A stretch of DNA of 64,000 bases from the NCBI RefSeq assembly GCF_000283155.1, contig NW_004454240.1:2257727-2321726 (forward strand), written 5' to 3'. How positions within the stretch are numbered: the first letter of the stretch is position 1; each line of letters starts with the position of its first letter. A program made the position numbers and the translations under genes. The stretch comes from Ceratotherium simum simum (Eukaryota > Chordata > Mammalia > Perissodactyla > Rhinocerotidae). Positions 52,142-63,330 of this stretch are shown here, in pieces. The notes below the pieces were generated by a model. That model was given only the letters and a program-made list of their open reading frames with translations, had not been told where the DNA came from and searched no databases.

Positions 52142-52744
52142 AAAAGGCTGTGCCTTATTAATCTCTGTATACCCAGTGCTTATTCTAGTGTGTGGTACAC
52201 AGTAGGCACTTAATTCATGTTGGCTGTGAGACAGTGACATGGTCTCTAGTCCCTGTTCCATTCTACTCACGCTCCTCTGGACATATTCTAGTTTGTTCCC
52301 CTTAATGTGTGAGGCCCAGAACTGAATACTATCTGGTCATTTCAGGTTCAAGTAAGTCACAAGTGTAAAATCTCAGAATTCCAGAATTTCACATTGGGGA
52401 CAGACCTTAAAAGTCATTTATCTACTCCACTGAGTCCACCTTCATCTCCCAACTCCTCCACCTGATGCTACAGGCCCCAGCAAGTTGTCCTTCAACTCAT
52501 GAATATCCCAGTGAGCCAGGTTCTGAGAGGATGGCAGTTCCTGTGGGAGCTCAAGCCCTGTGACCTCAACACACCCCAGAAGAAGATTTAAGGGGCTTGG
52601 GTCATCATCCTGACCGAGGCTAATGTCTGTGCTCTGCGTCTCTTCCTTTCCCTTCATTTCTAAGTGAAATTACCTTTTTAAATGTGTGGGTTTACCCAAG
52701 GGAAAAAATAGGTGTTTCTGTATCTGGGCATGTGGAGTGAGCAG

Positions 52745-53100
52745 TGGTGAAAGAGTGAGAGAGACGGGAGAGAGACACACACTCAGAGAGAGAGAGAGAG
52801 AGAGAGGAGAGGTAGAGGAGAGAGAGACAGATGAGAGAGCAAGAAGGAGAGAGGAGACAGAGGAGTGAGTGGGGGTGGAAGAGAGAACAGAAAGACAGAG
52901 AGACAGCACTACAGAGAAACCAAGAGACACGTACACACACAGAGACAAAGAGCAAGAGAGGAGAAAGAGACACACACAAAGGCAGAGAGAAAAGAGAGAC
53001 AGAGAGGAGAAAGAGACTGAGACATATATACACAGTCAGACATAGAGTCCGAGTCAGAGAGTGAGAGAGAAAGAGAATGACAGAGAGAGAGCCGAGCCAG
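52745..53100. repeat. GA-rich polypurine tract
   Basis: About 350 bp in which nearly every base of the plus strand is A or G, with scattered C, built of (GA)n and agagacacac variants; a pure run lies near 52786-52806. ORFs here (for example 52692-53117 minus) are low-complexity artefacts. Confidence 0.93.
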
Positions 53101-54739
53101 CAAGAACAAGTGAGCACGAGATTCAGGCTGTCTGTGGAGCCTGGAATCCTTTCTCACGGGAATGATGGCACTGAAGCTTTTTGGGGCAACCCAGAGACCA
53201 GCAACCTAGATTTTCCAAGGGGAAGAACTCCAAAGGCCAGTCAGTCACAGACCCTATAACTAGCCAGATTCTAGTCTCCCTCCTACCAGTTGCCCCCTGG
53301 ATGTGGTTCTGTCAGGCCTTAGTCAGCGGGCTGGGCATCATGGGGAGCACCCAGTCAGTCCTTTCTCCAGCCACCCCATGGCCGGAATACATATGCAGGC
53401 ATCTCTGGTGATGCTGGCCTACAAGGAGTGTGCCAGTCTCCCAGACCAGAGTGATGCTAAGGCACTTAGACCGACTGCCCAGACAGAAATCACTATGCCT
53501 AAATTCTGGGGGAGCTTGGACTTACTATCACATCCTGTCCCAGCAACCACCTGGTTTGGCCTATGGCTCCCTGAGTTTTCAATCTCAAAGAACCCTTATT
53601 AAGGATCTGGGCAGGGGTGGGGCTGGGGCGAGCCCTGCATGAAAGGAATCCAAGGCCAGACCTATGCTGACAGAGGGGTACAAGAAAAAAACAGCCAAAA
53701 GGTTGTTCAGGCATAAAGGGCATGTGATTAACGAAGCAAACAGGTAACCAGGGCAGAATGAATAATCAATAAACACATCGACATCATGCACAAGAATATG
53801 GATAAATGCATACGTGACAGCAGCGAGTGAACAGGAGAATAGGCAGGGCAGAGCCAGCGAATTGGCCACTCTTGTAACTAATCAGGAAAAGCTCTCTGGA
53901 TAAGGTGGAACTTCAGATTGCTGAGCATGTCTGCGCTCTCTGTAATGTGATTAAAATTGGTTTAGAAATTTGTGCTATATTTCAAGTGAGTGCTGTGCTT
54001 AAAATGTAATTGCATCTGGCCGCATATTTGACATTCTTGAAATTAGAGCAGCTTGCATGCAATAAGGAAATTTGTCTAGAATGGAATTTGATTTTTAAGC
54101 CAACGCATAGAAGAGCAGTTGCAATCTGAGACTCTGATGGATGGTTCCTTCAGGGTTGCCTCTCGGCTGGCTCTCTCTTTGCACTTCCTGTTCATTCTGG
54201 AACTCTTCTCCAGCACTCAGCAGCAGGGAAGCTTCTTGACCTCTGACTCCAGAAGCCACATTTCTCCTGGCAGTCAGAGTCTGAGCTATTAAGACTCCCC
54301 AGTCTAGGCCTCTCCTACACATCCGCCAGCCTCAGACCATATGCCAGGCTGGGGCAGTTAGGGGCTTTGTCTTTGTCGCTCAGGACTTAGGACCTTGTTC
54401 TGGGATCTGAAATACCAGAGCTGGTGCTGTGTTCATCCTGGCTTGCTCTCCTTTGTCAGAATCCAAAAGAGCTGTTAGGATTGCTGCCTAATTCTCTCTC
54501 TCCACTGTGGTGGAGGCTGAATGGCTGCTCAAGATTCTGTCACCACCTCAAGAGGGATGGTGATGAGAAAGGAGAGAAAAAGAGAGAAAAAAAGAGATGT
54601 CACATTTCAGGGTGTCCCAAACTCTTCTCAGACTGGACTCTGGCTGGTTAGCCATGGCCTTGCCCTTGGGGGTTAGAGAGGAACAGCCTGCCTGTGTGAC
54701 CCTAGAATCCTAAGGTGGAGAGGGACCACAGGGATCATC
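53101..54739. other. Intergenic, no recognised gene
   Basis: No coding signature. 53930-54115 is AT-rich and free of recognised repeats ('aatgtaattgcatctggccg', 'gcagcttgcatgcaataagg') and might be a conserved non-coding element. A 'ggtggagagggaccacaggg' old-repeat fragment lies near 54710. Confidence 0.35.
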
Positions 54740-54744
54740 TAATC

Positions 54745-55080
54745 ACTCAGCAAATATTTTGAGCACATACCATATGCCAGGCACTATACTAGGTGCTGAG
54801 GCTATAGACCTGAACAAAACAGGCCTTGTCCCTCCTTCAGGAGCTTCCAGTCTAGTGGGGAAAACAGTCCTTATACAGAAATGTGCAATTGTTTCATTAC
54901 TTGTAGGTGTGCAAAGTGCTCAGGCAAAGTATAGGTACTCGGCCTAGTTCAGTAGTCTGGAAGGCTTCCCTGCAGAATTAATATTTAGGGTCAAGGCCGG
55001 TAGAAGGAGAAGTTAACCAGGTGAAGGGTAGGGGATGGGGATTTGTGAGGGCTCAACACGGGAGGGAGCAAAGTTCAAAA
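54745..55080 (-). repeat. Antisense L2 LINE 3' end
   Basis: 'ccatatgccaggcactatac' then taggtgctgaggct, 'caggagcttccagtctagtg'. Confidence 0.82.
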
Positions 55081-55429
55081 TACTTCATGGACTAATTAGC
55101 TTCACATAGAAAAACTGCTCTTCAGGCCAGCTATCTTGCAAATGACTGCTTTTGGTCACAAGAAGACCAGACTGTGGCAAGCCTGGTGGAGAGATATGAC
55201 CCCCCCCAAACACGCCCATGGACCAAGAGGATCAGCTATGTATTTGATGGACAGCACATTGTCACACTAGCAGGCAGGCAGGGAGCAGCTTTACTTAACC
55301 TTCCTCCCGTCTTATTTTTGTTCTTTTGGCATGGTATCTAGAGGCCACCAATTTGGCACTAGTCCAAGGGATAGGGCTGGCCTCTGTGTATCTCAACTTT
55401 CCTTAGTAAACATATTCTACCAAGCCAAG

Positions 55430-55615
55430 GGAAGGGAAGGAACACTTAGTGAGCACATGCTCTGTTTCAAGTGCTTTTACAAACACCTCATTAAATCCTC
55501 ACAGTACACTTAAGAGGTAGGTACCTCTGTGTTTTTGCAGATGGGGAAACTGAGGCACAGAGCAGTGAAGTAACTTGCTCAAGGTCACAGAGCTAGAAAG
55601 CAGGGGAGCTGGAAT
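55430..55615 (-). repeat. MIR SINE
   Basis: 'gatggggaaactgaggcaca' then gagcagtgaagtaacttgct, 'gctggaattccaacctaatg'. Confidence 0.82.
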
Positions 55616-55619
55616 TCCA

Positions 55620-57089
55620 ACCTAATGGGATTGATTCTCAAAGCAAGCTTTTCCTGCAGTTCAACACAGCCTCTCTGCGACAGCTGTGATGTTCCTACCA
55701 AGCAGCAGTCTATCTGGGTGCAGACCCCACTGGGTCCTGTTAGTTCTCCATCCTGGGGCCTACCTTCATGCCCAGCTGGGGCTGCCATCACCATTCTCAT
55801 CACATTTGTGAGGGGCCAGCTGGCAGACACCCTGGCTCCTCTAAGTTCTAATCAGCCAAAGGCTTGATCCAGCACAGAGGTGCAATTTGAGGGGGAGGGT
55901 GCTGAGAGGTAGGCTTATAGGGGTCTCATCTGACGCCTCTGAGGGGTGTGTCCAGAGCACAGTGTGAAAGGGATAATGCCCTAGAGCCTTGGAAGCAGCT
56001 CCCCCTTCCCCCTAGGGGAGGCAGCTAGTTCTTGGAGCCCTTTCCCCTCCTTGGGATCCTTGGTGTTTCCCACGCCTGGCTCATTTAGCTCTGTGCCCAG
56101 GGTGTGTGCAATAACAGGCTACCCACTCTTGAAAGTTAGCACAATCCCTTTTGGGGAGGTATTTGTGCTTCCATTATGAAAGAGGGCTAGAAGGCATGAG
56201 AAAATGAAGCACAATGTCCTCCTGTCTCTTCTGTAGAATAAGCTGGGTTTTACTCTCCAATGCCACTTCCCAAGGGTAGCAAGGGAGTTGAGGTCGGGTT
56301 TCCTATCAATGATTATAAATCTGGGCTTAAGTCTTTTTCCCTACTGCCATTTTTCTTACTGGATAGGCCTCTTGTGGAAGAATAATACTTTCACTGAGCA
56401 TCGTGACTTCTAGCACTTGACTCTGACAGTAGATAGGCCCTGACATAAAGGGCTCATGCTTACTGAAAACTGACTTATACCGAAGAACTGAGCCTAAGAA
56501 CAGTGCTTTCCTGGCAGGTGAAACTCTTGCTTGGGGGAGAAAGATCACTTGGGAAAATAAATGCCAACTCAAAAATCTGCTTGGGGAATAGAGAAAACAT
56601 TGAGGCGTCGCTGGATGGGAGGTGGCAGTGGCGAGCTGGACTAAATGACATACTCTAAGACCTCTTCCATCTGGGAGAGTCGAGGATGCCAAGAGAATCA
56701 GAGCAAAGGCAAATGTTCACAGGGATCCTTTGATCTGGCTTGAGTGACAGCTTGAGAAACCATGCTTTCTCTTTCCAAAGGAGTTTCTCTCCCCAAACCT
56801 AGGGACAGAGTACTGGGCTTGGGACTAGATTTCTAGAATTAGAACACTTTCTCCATGGCAAAATATCTGTTTTCCCATCACTAAATCTCCATATAATTAC
56901 AACTACTCTCTTTTCCAATTTCCACATTTGCTGGAGGGAGAACTAATATGTAGGAGTCTCCTGTGGCCCAGAGCCTGACTCTGGCCTTTGCCCAGTTCAC
57001 CTCTTACCCTTCCAACCTGGGGTTTATCCTGTAGTCTACTGGCCAAAAAATGACTGCAGCAAACTTTCTGTTTAACGTGTGTGTACAAG
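55620..57089. other. Intergenic, no recognised gene or repeat
   Basis: The 121-codon ORF at 56327-56692 (minus) and its neighbours show no family signature. Confidence 0.35.
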
Positions 57090-58380
57090 GGGTTGTTGTC
57101 GTTACGTGCCGTCAAGTCGGCCCCAACTCCTGGCGATCCTATAAATGAGTGATGTCCACAATGTCCTGTCCTCCACAGCCCTGCTTAGCTTCTGTGGACT
57201 CATGCCCATGGCTTCCTTATGGAGTCAGTCCATCTCATATTTGGTCTTCCTCTTTTCCTGCTGCCTTCTACTTTTCCCAGCACTATTGTCTTTCCCAAAG
57301 AGTCCTGCCTTCTTGTGAGGACCCAAAGCAGGACAGCCTCAGTTTTATCATTTTCGCCTCCAGCGATAGTTCAGGCTTCATTTGCTCTAGGACCCACTTG
57401 TTCGTCTTTCTGGCAGTCCAGGGTATCCTTAGAGCTCTCCTCCAACACCAGATTTTCAACTGAATCAATTTTTTTCCTGTCAGCCTTCTTCACTGTCCAA
57501 CTTTTGTACCCATACTTAGTAACTGGGAATATGAGGGTGTGGATAATCTTGGCTTTAGCCTCTAATGACACTTCCTTACACTTGATGATCTTTTCTAATT
57601 CTTTCGTTGCTGCCCAAGTCTCAGTCTTTTCTTGATTTCTTGGCTGCAGTCTCCATTTAAATTGATGACCGAACCAAGGTAAACGAAATCCTTAACAATT
57701 TCAATGTCTTCATTGTCTACGTTAAAGTTGTGTAGTACTCCTGTCGTCATGATTTTGTCTTCTTGATGTTCAAATGAAGTCCTGCTTTGGCACTTTCTTC
57801 TTCCATTTACATCAGAAGTTGTTTCAAGTCATTGCTGCTTTCTGCCAGTAAGACGGTATTATCCGCATATCTTAGATTGTTGATATTTCTTCCACCAATT
57901 TTCACTCCTCCTTCACCTGAGTCTAGTACAGTTTTTCATATGATACCTTCTGTGTAGAAATAAAACAGATAGGAAAAAAAAATGCACCCTTGCCTGACAC
58001 CTTTGCCTATAGGGAACCATTCTGTTTCTCCATATTCTGTCCTGACAGTGGCTTCTTGTTCACAATACAGGTTATGCACCAGGACAGTCAAGTGCTGAGG
58101 CATGCCTATTTCTTTCAGAGCAGCCCACAGCTTTTCGTGAACCACACAGTCAGAAGCTTTACCGTAGTCTATAAAACATAGACTAACCTTCTGAAATTCT
58201 TTGGAGCACTCCAGCAGCCAATGAATAATCACAATTAGATCTTGTGTGCCTCTCCCTTTTCGAAATCCAGCTTGAACATCAGGCATTTCTTGCTCCATAT
58301 AAAGTAAAAGCCTTTGTTGTAGCACCTTGAACATCACTTTACTTGCATGTATGGGGGGCAGGGCTTGAAATAGAGACACC
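57090..58380 (-). mobile_element. RTE-class LINE, 5'-truncated
   Basis: On the minus strand, 58379-57936 encodes a reverse-transcriptase core (ASKVMFKVLQQRLLLYMEQE, PDVQAGFRKGRGTQDL, LCFIDYGKASDCVVHEKLW, GVRQGC) close to BovB/RTE elements. The catalytic motif, normally YADD, reads NLRYADNTV (57850-57875), a lost Asp. The distal part gives YGYKSWTVKKADRKKID and CWRRALRIPWTARK in broken frames. The 3' end at the left (gttgttgtcgttacgtgccg, then tcaagtcgg) carries the tail also known from RTE-mobilised SINEs. Dead copy. Confidence 0.9.
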
Positions 58381-58884
58381 CATTGCTAATGGCCTTGAAT
58401 GAAGAAAAATGAGCCCTTTGTTTCGAAGGGAGAAATTTGAAGAAAGTGCCAAGTAAGCCTTCACTTGGGCAAAAATCGGGAGGTCTAGGTCCCAGAGAGG
58501 CCAGAGGCACCTGAGTACAACTGGTTTATCCTTTTGTTCCCCTCTCAGAATCCTTGGGACCTCTACCAAACTGCAATCAAGATGAAGAACTTCTCATAAA
58601 GAATTAAACACACACACACGGAGTGGATGTAGACTCACAGAGCTCCCAGACTGGTAGCTGCTAGGTGTCTACCTTCTGCATTTGGTGTTATGCTGGGTCT
58701 CAATCCAAACAGTTTAGAATTCATTGTCTTACATCTGGCTTCCCTCACCCATTTGTACTAATCCTGATGGGCATCTGAGTTTGCAACACTTATTACAACT
58801 CTGCCATGGAACAATGAATGATGATCACAATGATAACTACAACCACAGCAACCACCCTGATATTTGTATAATGATTTATATCCA

Positions 58885-59012
58885 TGGATCAGCAGCATCG
58901 GCAGCACCTGGAAGCTTGTTAGAAATGCAGAATCTCAGGCTCCTGAATCAGAATCTGCATTTTACCAAGATCCCTAGGTGATTCGACGCACATTAAAATT
59001 CAAGAAGCATTT
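58885..59012 (-). mobile_element. MER5A-like hAT-Charlie fragment
   Basis: 'ggaagcttgttagaaatgca' then gaatctcaggctcc, and 'ccctaggtgattcgacgcac' match MER5A in reverse orientation. Confidence 0.8.
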
Positions 59013-59399
59013 GTTTAGTAGACCATGGGAACTGCTTGGGAACTTGGTCAGAGTTCTTGGGCCTCTGGAATACCTGCTATGTTTCCTATTTTGTCACCTC
59101 TCATCAGTGACTCTATACTCTAAATCCTAAAGGGCCTATGAGTTTGTTTCAGGGACAGCAAGAAAGCAGGGAATTAGAGACATGTATCCGACTTTGTAGG
59201 CAGCCTGCGAGAGGAGAGGTGACGGTAGCTAAAAGGGAAAAACATGCATGGACCCAATTTCTAGGGCCTGTGGGAAACTCAGAGTGCTCCCCAACATCCA
59301 TTCCCTAGTATATTTAGATGTGACCTGGTTACCAGATATTAAGCAGGGCTAAGAAAGCCAAGGGTTATGGAAATGAAATTAGGCTGTGGAACACAAATA

Positions 59400-59790
59400 T
59401 AGAAAACTGTTTTAGCTATAAAGTTTAAGCAGACACTTGAATGTTCTCTGCTATAAGGTTGTCATCCAACCTCAGCTTTCACTCTTCCAGTGACAGGGAG
59501 CTCATTACCTAACAAGGTATCTATTCTGATTCATGGTTGATCAGTTCTGTTAGAAAGCTAATTCCTTGTGTTGAGCTGAAGTATGCTTCCCTGTGGTTTC
59601 TATCCATTTATGGGTCCTAGCTCTGTCCCTTGGGCCCGCCACCCCATCTGCTTTTGCTTTCTTGTAACAGCCCTTCAGAGGTACAGAAACCACACTGCCA
59701 TCAGTCGTCTCTTCTCCAAGCTAAACAGCTCCAGCTCCTTCAACTATTTCTCATGGGACCTGGGTTTCAGCTCTCTCTCCAGCCTGCCTG
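59400..59790 (+). repeat. Old interspersed repeat, second copy of the 50.5-kb family
   Basis: 'cagtgacagggagctcatta', 'ctaattccttgtgttgagct', 'cttctccaagctaaacagct' then ccagctccttcaac. The same consensus appears at 50470-50690. ORFs at 59583-59875 are shadows. Confidence 0.5.
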
Positions 59791-60409
59791 TGCTCCCCTT
59801 AACTGGAACCCAAGCGGGATTAAGTGCAAAGGTGCAAAAAGAGAGACCAAGAGGCTAAGAAGCAGCCTGAACTGATGGCTGGAGACAGGGCTCCAAGCAC
59901 CTGTCCAAGAGGCTCAGCTTAGAATCTAAGGGCAGGCCTTTAGTCAGATGAATAATAAAGGACTTGCATTCATTTGAGAACATTTTTGGAACCTGGTGCT
60001 TCCAACCAGAGGCAAAACAAGGCGGGTTTTAAGCAGTTAGCCCCTGATACAATACTGGTTCCTATCCACCTGGAGAGGGCATATCAGCATTTGCTCTCCA
60101 CCACCCCGCCCCTCCCCCCACCCCCACTTTGCCTTCCTTCACTAACTTTGTAGGGTGTAGCTCCAGCACACCCTGTCAGTGACTGTCTTTGCCAGCTAGT
60201 GACCCTAGTAAGACCAGCCAGGAGCGGGTACAGCCCTAACTTTGCCACCTCCCCTTTCTCCTCGTGAGCTCTTCTCTGGTCACAAGAATCTCTTTTCCAC
60301 TTACTGGGTGATTTTCATGAATCTGCTTGAACATTCCATTGCCTAACCTACTTTTCATAGGTCACACTTTCAGTGGCCATGGGCCCCCCAGCTATGCTGA
60401 ATAATAAAA

Positions 60410-60655
60410 ATAGCAACACTAATAGCTAATATTTATTGTGTTGAGAATTTATTATGTTTCAAGCACTTTACATATGTTAACTTATTTAATCTTCACAACA
60501 ACTATGAAGTCGGTACTATCTATTATTAGTCCCATTTTCCAGATGAAGAAATTGAGGCACAGAGAGGTTAACTAACTTGCCAAAGGCGGCAAGGGAAATA
60601 AATAGCAGAATTTAGAATGTAGCTCCAAAGCCCACATGCTTAGCCACTGTCAACC
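60410..60655 (-). repeat. MIR SINE
   Basis: 'ccagatgaagaaattgaggc' then acagagaggttaactaactt, 'acatgcttagccactgtc'. Confidence 0.82.
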
Positions 60656-60823
60656 CTAGAGGCAAAATACATCCCCAGGGTATCTAGAGACCACCTACAT
60701 GAGAATCACTTGGAGAGCTTGTTAAAAAGTTCCAATTCCTAAGGAAGACTATTCCTCCAGGCTCTGTCTCACAGGGCGCACCTATCTTCCTTTTATTTTC
60801 TGAGGCCTGTAAATCTCATAAGC

Positions 60824-63330
60824 CAGTATAGGCATACCTTGTTTTATTGTGCTTTGCAGATATTGTGTTTTTTAAAAATTGCAAGTTTGTGGCAACCCTG
60901 TGTCGAGCAAGTCTATTGGCGCCATTTTTCGAAGAGCATTTGCTGACTTTGTGTCTCTGTGTCACATTTTGGAAATTCTCACAATATTTCAAACATTTTC
61001 ATTATTATTATATTTGTTATGGTGATCTGTGATCTTTGATGTTAGTATTGTAATTGTTTTGGGGCACCACGAACTGCACCCATATAATCAATAAATATTG
61101 TGTGTGTTCTGACTGCTCAACAAACAGGCCGTTCCCCGGTCTCTCTCTCTCTCCTTGGGCCTCCTTCCCGATTCCCTGAGACACAACGATATTGAAATTA
61201 GGCCAATTAATAACCCTACAATGGCCTCTAAGTGCTCAGGTGAAAGGAATAGTTGCACATCTCTCACTTTAAATCAAAAGCTAGAAATGATTAAGCTTTG
61301 GGAGGAAGGCACATTGAAAGCCAAGATATATCAAAAGCTAGGCCTCTTGTGCCAAACAGTTAGCCAAGTTGTGAATGGAAAGGAAAAGTTCTTGAAGGAA
61401 ATTAAAAGTGCTGCTCCAGTGAACACACAAATGATAAGAAAGCAAAACAGCCTTATTGCTGATATGGAGAAAGTTTTAGCGGTCTGGATAGAAGATTAAA
61501 CCAGCCACAACATCTTCTTAGGCCAAAGCCTAATCCAGAGGAAGGCCCTAATTCTTGTCAATCCTCTGAAGGCTGAGAGAGGTGAGGAAGCTGCAGAAGA
61601 AAAGTTTGAAGCTAGCAGAGGTCGGTTGATGAGGTTTAAGGAATGAAGCCATCTCCATAACATAAAAGTGCAAAGTGAAGCAGCAAGTGCTGATGTAGAG
61701 GCTGCAGAAAGTTATCCAGATATCTAGCTAAGATAATTCATGAAGGTGGCCACACTAAACAACAGGTTTTCAATGTAGGTGAAACATCTTATGTTGGAAG
61801 AAGATGCCATCTAGGACTTTCATAGCTAGAGAGGAGAAGGCAATGCCTGGCTTCAAAGCTTCAAAGGAGAGGCTGGCTCTCTTGTTAGGGGCTAATGCAG
61901 CTGGTGACTTCAAGCTGAAGCCAATGCTCATTTACCATTCTGAAAATCTTAGGGCCCTTAAAAATTATGCTAAATCTACTCTGCCTAAACTCTATAAATG
62001 GAACAACAAAGCCTGGATGACAGCACACTGTTTACAACATGGTTTACCGAACATTTTAAGCTCACTGTTAAGACCTACTGCTCAGAAAAAAAGATTCCTT
62101 TCAAAATATTATTGCTCATTGACAATGCACCTGGTTACCTAAGAGCTCTGATGGAGATGTACAACGAGATTAATGTTGTTTTCATGCCTGCTAACACCAC
62201 ATCCATTCTGTAGTCCATGGATCAAGGGGTAATTTTGACTTTCAAGTCTTATTATCTAAGAAATACATTTCGTAAGGCTATAGCTGTCATAGATAGTGAT
62301 TCCTCTGACAGATCTGGGCAAAGTAAATTGAAAACCTTCTGGAAAGGATTCATCATTCTTGATGCCATTAAGATCATTCGTGATTCATAGGAAGAGGTCA
62401 AAATATCAGCACTAACAGGAATTTGGAAGAAGTTGATTCCAACACTCATGGATGACTTTGAGGGGTTCAAGACTTCAGTGAAGGAAGTAACTGCAGATGT
62501 GGTGGAAAGAGCAACAGAACTAGGATTAGAAGTGGGGCCTGAAGATGTGACTGAATTGCTGCAATCTCATGATAAAATTTTAACGGATGAGGAGTTGCTT
62601 CTTATGGATGAGCAAAGAAAGTTGTTTCTTGAGATGGAATCTACTCCTGGTGAAGATTGTTGAAATAACGACAAAAGATTTAGAATATTACACAAACTTA
62701 CTTGATAATGCAGCAGCAGGGTTTGAGTGGACTGACTCCAGTTTTGCAAGAAGGTCTACAGTGGGTAAAGTGCTATCCAACAGTATCACATGCTACAGAG
62801 AAATCGTTGGTGAAAGGAAGAGTCAATTGATGGGGCAAACTTCACTGTTGTCTTATTTTAAGAAATCGCCACAGCTGCCCCAGCCTTCAGTAACCACCAC
62901 CCTGATCAGTCAGCATCAACATGGAGGCAAGACCCTCCACCAACAAAAAGATTATGACTAGCTGAAGTTTCAGATGATGGTTAGCATTTTTTGGCAGTAA
63001 AGTATTTTTTTAATTAACGTATGTACATTGTCGTTTTTTAGACAAATGCTATTGTACACTTAATAGACTACAGTATAGTATAAACATAACTTTTATATGC
63101 ACCGGGAAACCAAAAAATTCATGACTCACTTTATTGCGATATTAGCTTTATTGTGGTGGTCTGGAACCGAACCCGCAATATCTCCGAGGTATGCCTGTAT
63201 GTCTCTCAAACCCAGAAGTCATCAGAATCACCTTCAGAGCTCGTTAAAAACGCAGGCACTGGTGCTCTACCTCCAGAGAGTCTGACTCAGTAGGCCTGGG
63301 GTGGGATCCAGAAATGAGCAATTGCTATCA
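60824..63330 (+). mobile_element. MER5A-like element split by Tigger1
   Basis: Only cagta (60824-60828) lies left of the Tigger1 insertion. The rest, tgtctctcaaacccagaagt then catcagaatcacc...gagctcgttaaaaa, starts at 63198 and fades near 63330. Rejoined, the left end resembles the MER5A terminus CAGTGGTTCTCAAAC. A similar fragment lies at 60688-60760. Confidence 0.6.
60829..63197 (+). mobile_element. Tigger1 DNA transposon (pogo class), near full length
   Basis: 2369 bp between inverted ends taggcataccttgttttatt and 'ctccgaggtatgcctg' and between TA duplications (60827-60828, 63198-63199); the consensus is about 2.4 kb. It carries a worn pogo-type transposase related to CENP-B/JRK: an N-terminal DNA-binding helix-turn-helix (61218-61499, [27 protein letters not shown]), a DDE domain part (61804-62213, [23 protein letters not shown]) and a C-terminal part (62433-62960). 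Frameshifts and stops between these pieces mean no active transposase. Confidence 0.95.

Noticed and set aside
52692..53157. Ser/Leu-rich and Arg/Glu-rich ORFs up to 141 codons
   Set aside because: Artefacts of the GA-rich tract.
57936..58379. 147-codon ORF with reverse-transcriptase motifs as a domesticated gene
   Set aside because: Truncated RTE LINE with broken downstream frames and a mutated catalytic motif; no sign of selection.
61155..62961. Series of transposase-like ORFs as a domesticated CENP-B/JRK-like gene
   Set aside because: The frames are interrupted and lie between the intact ends of a Tigger1 element, so it is a dead transposon.
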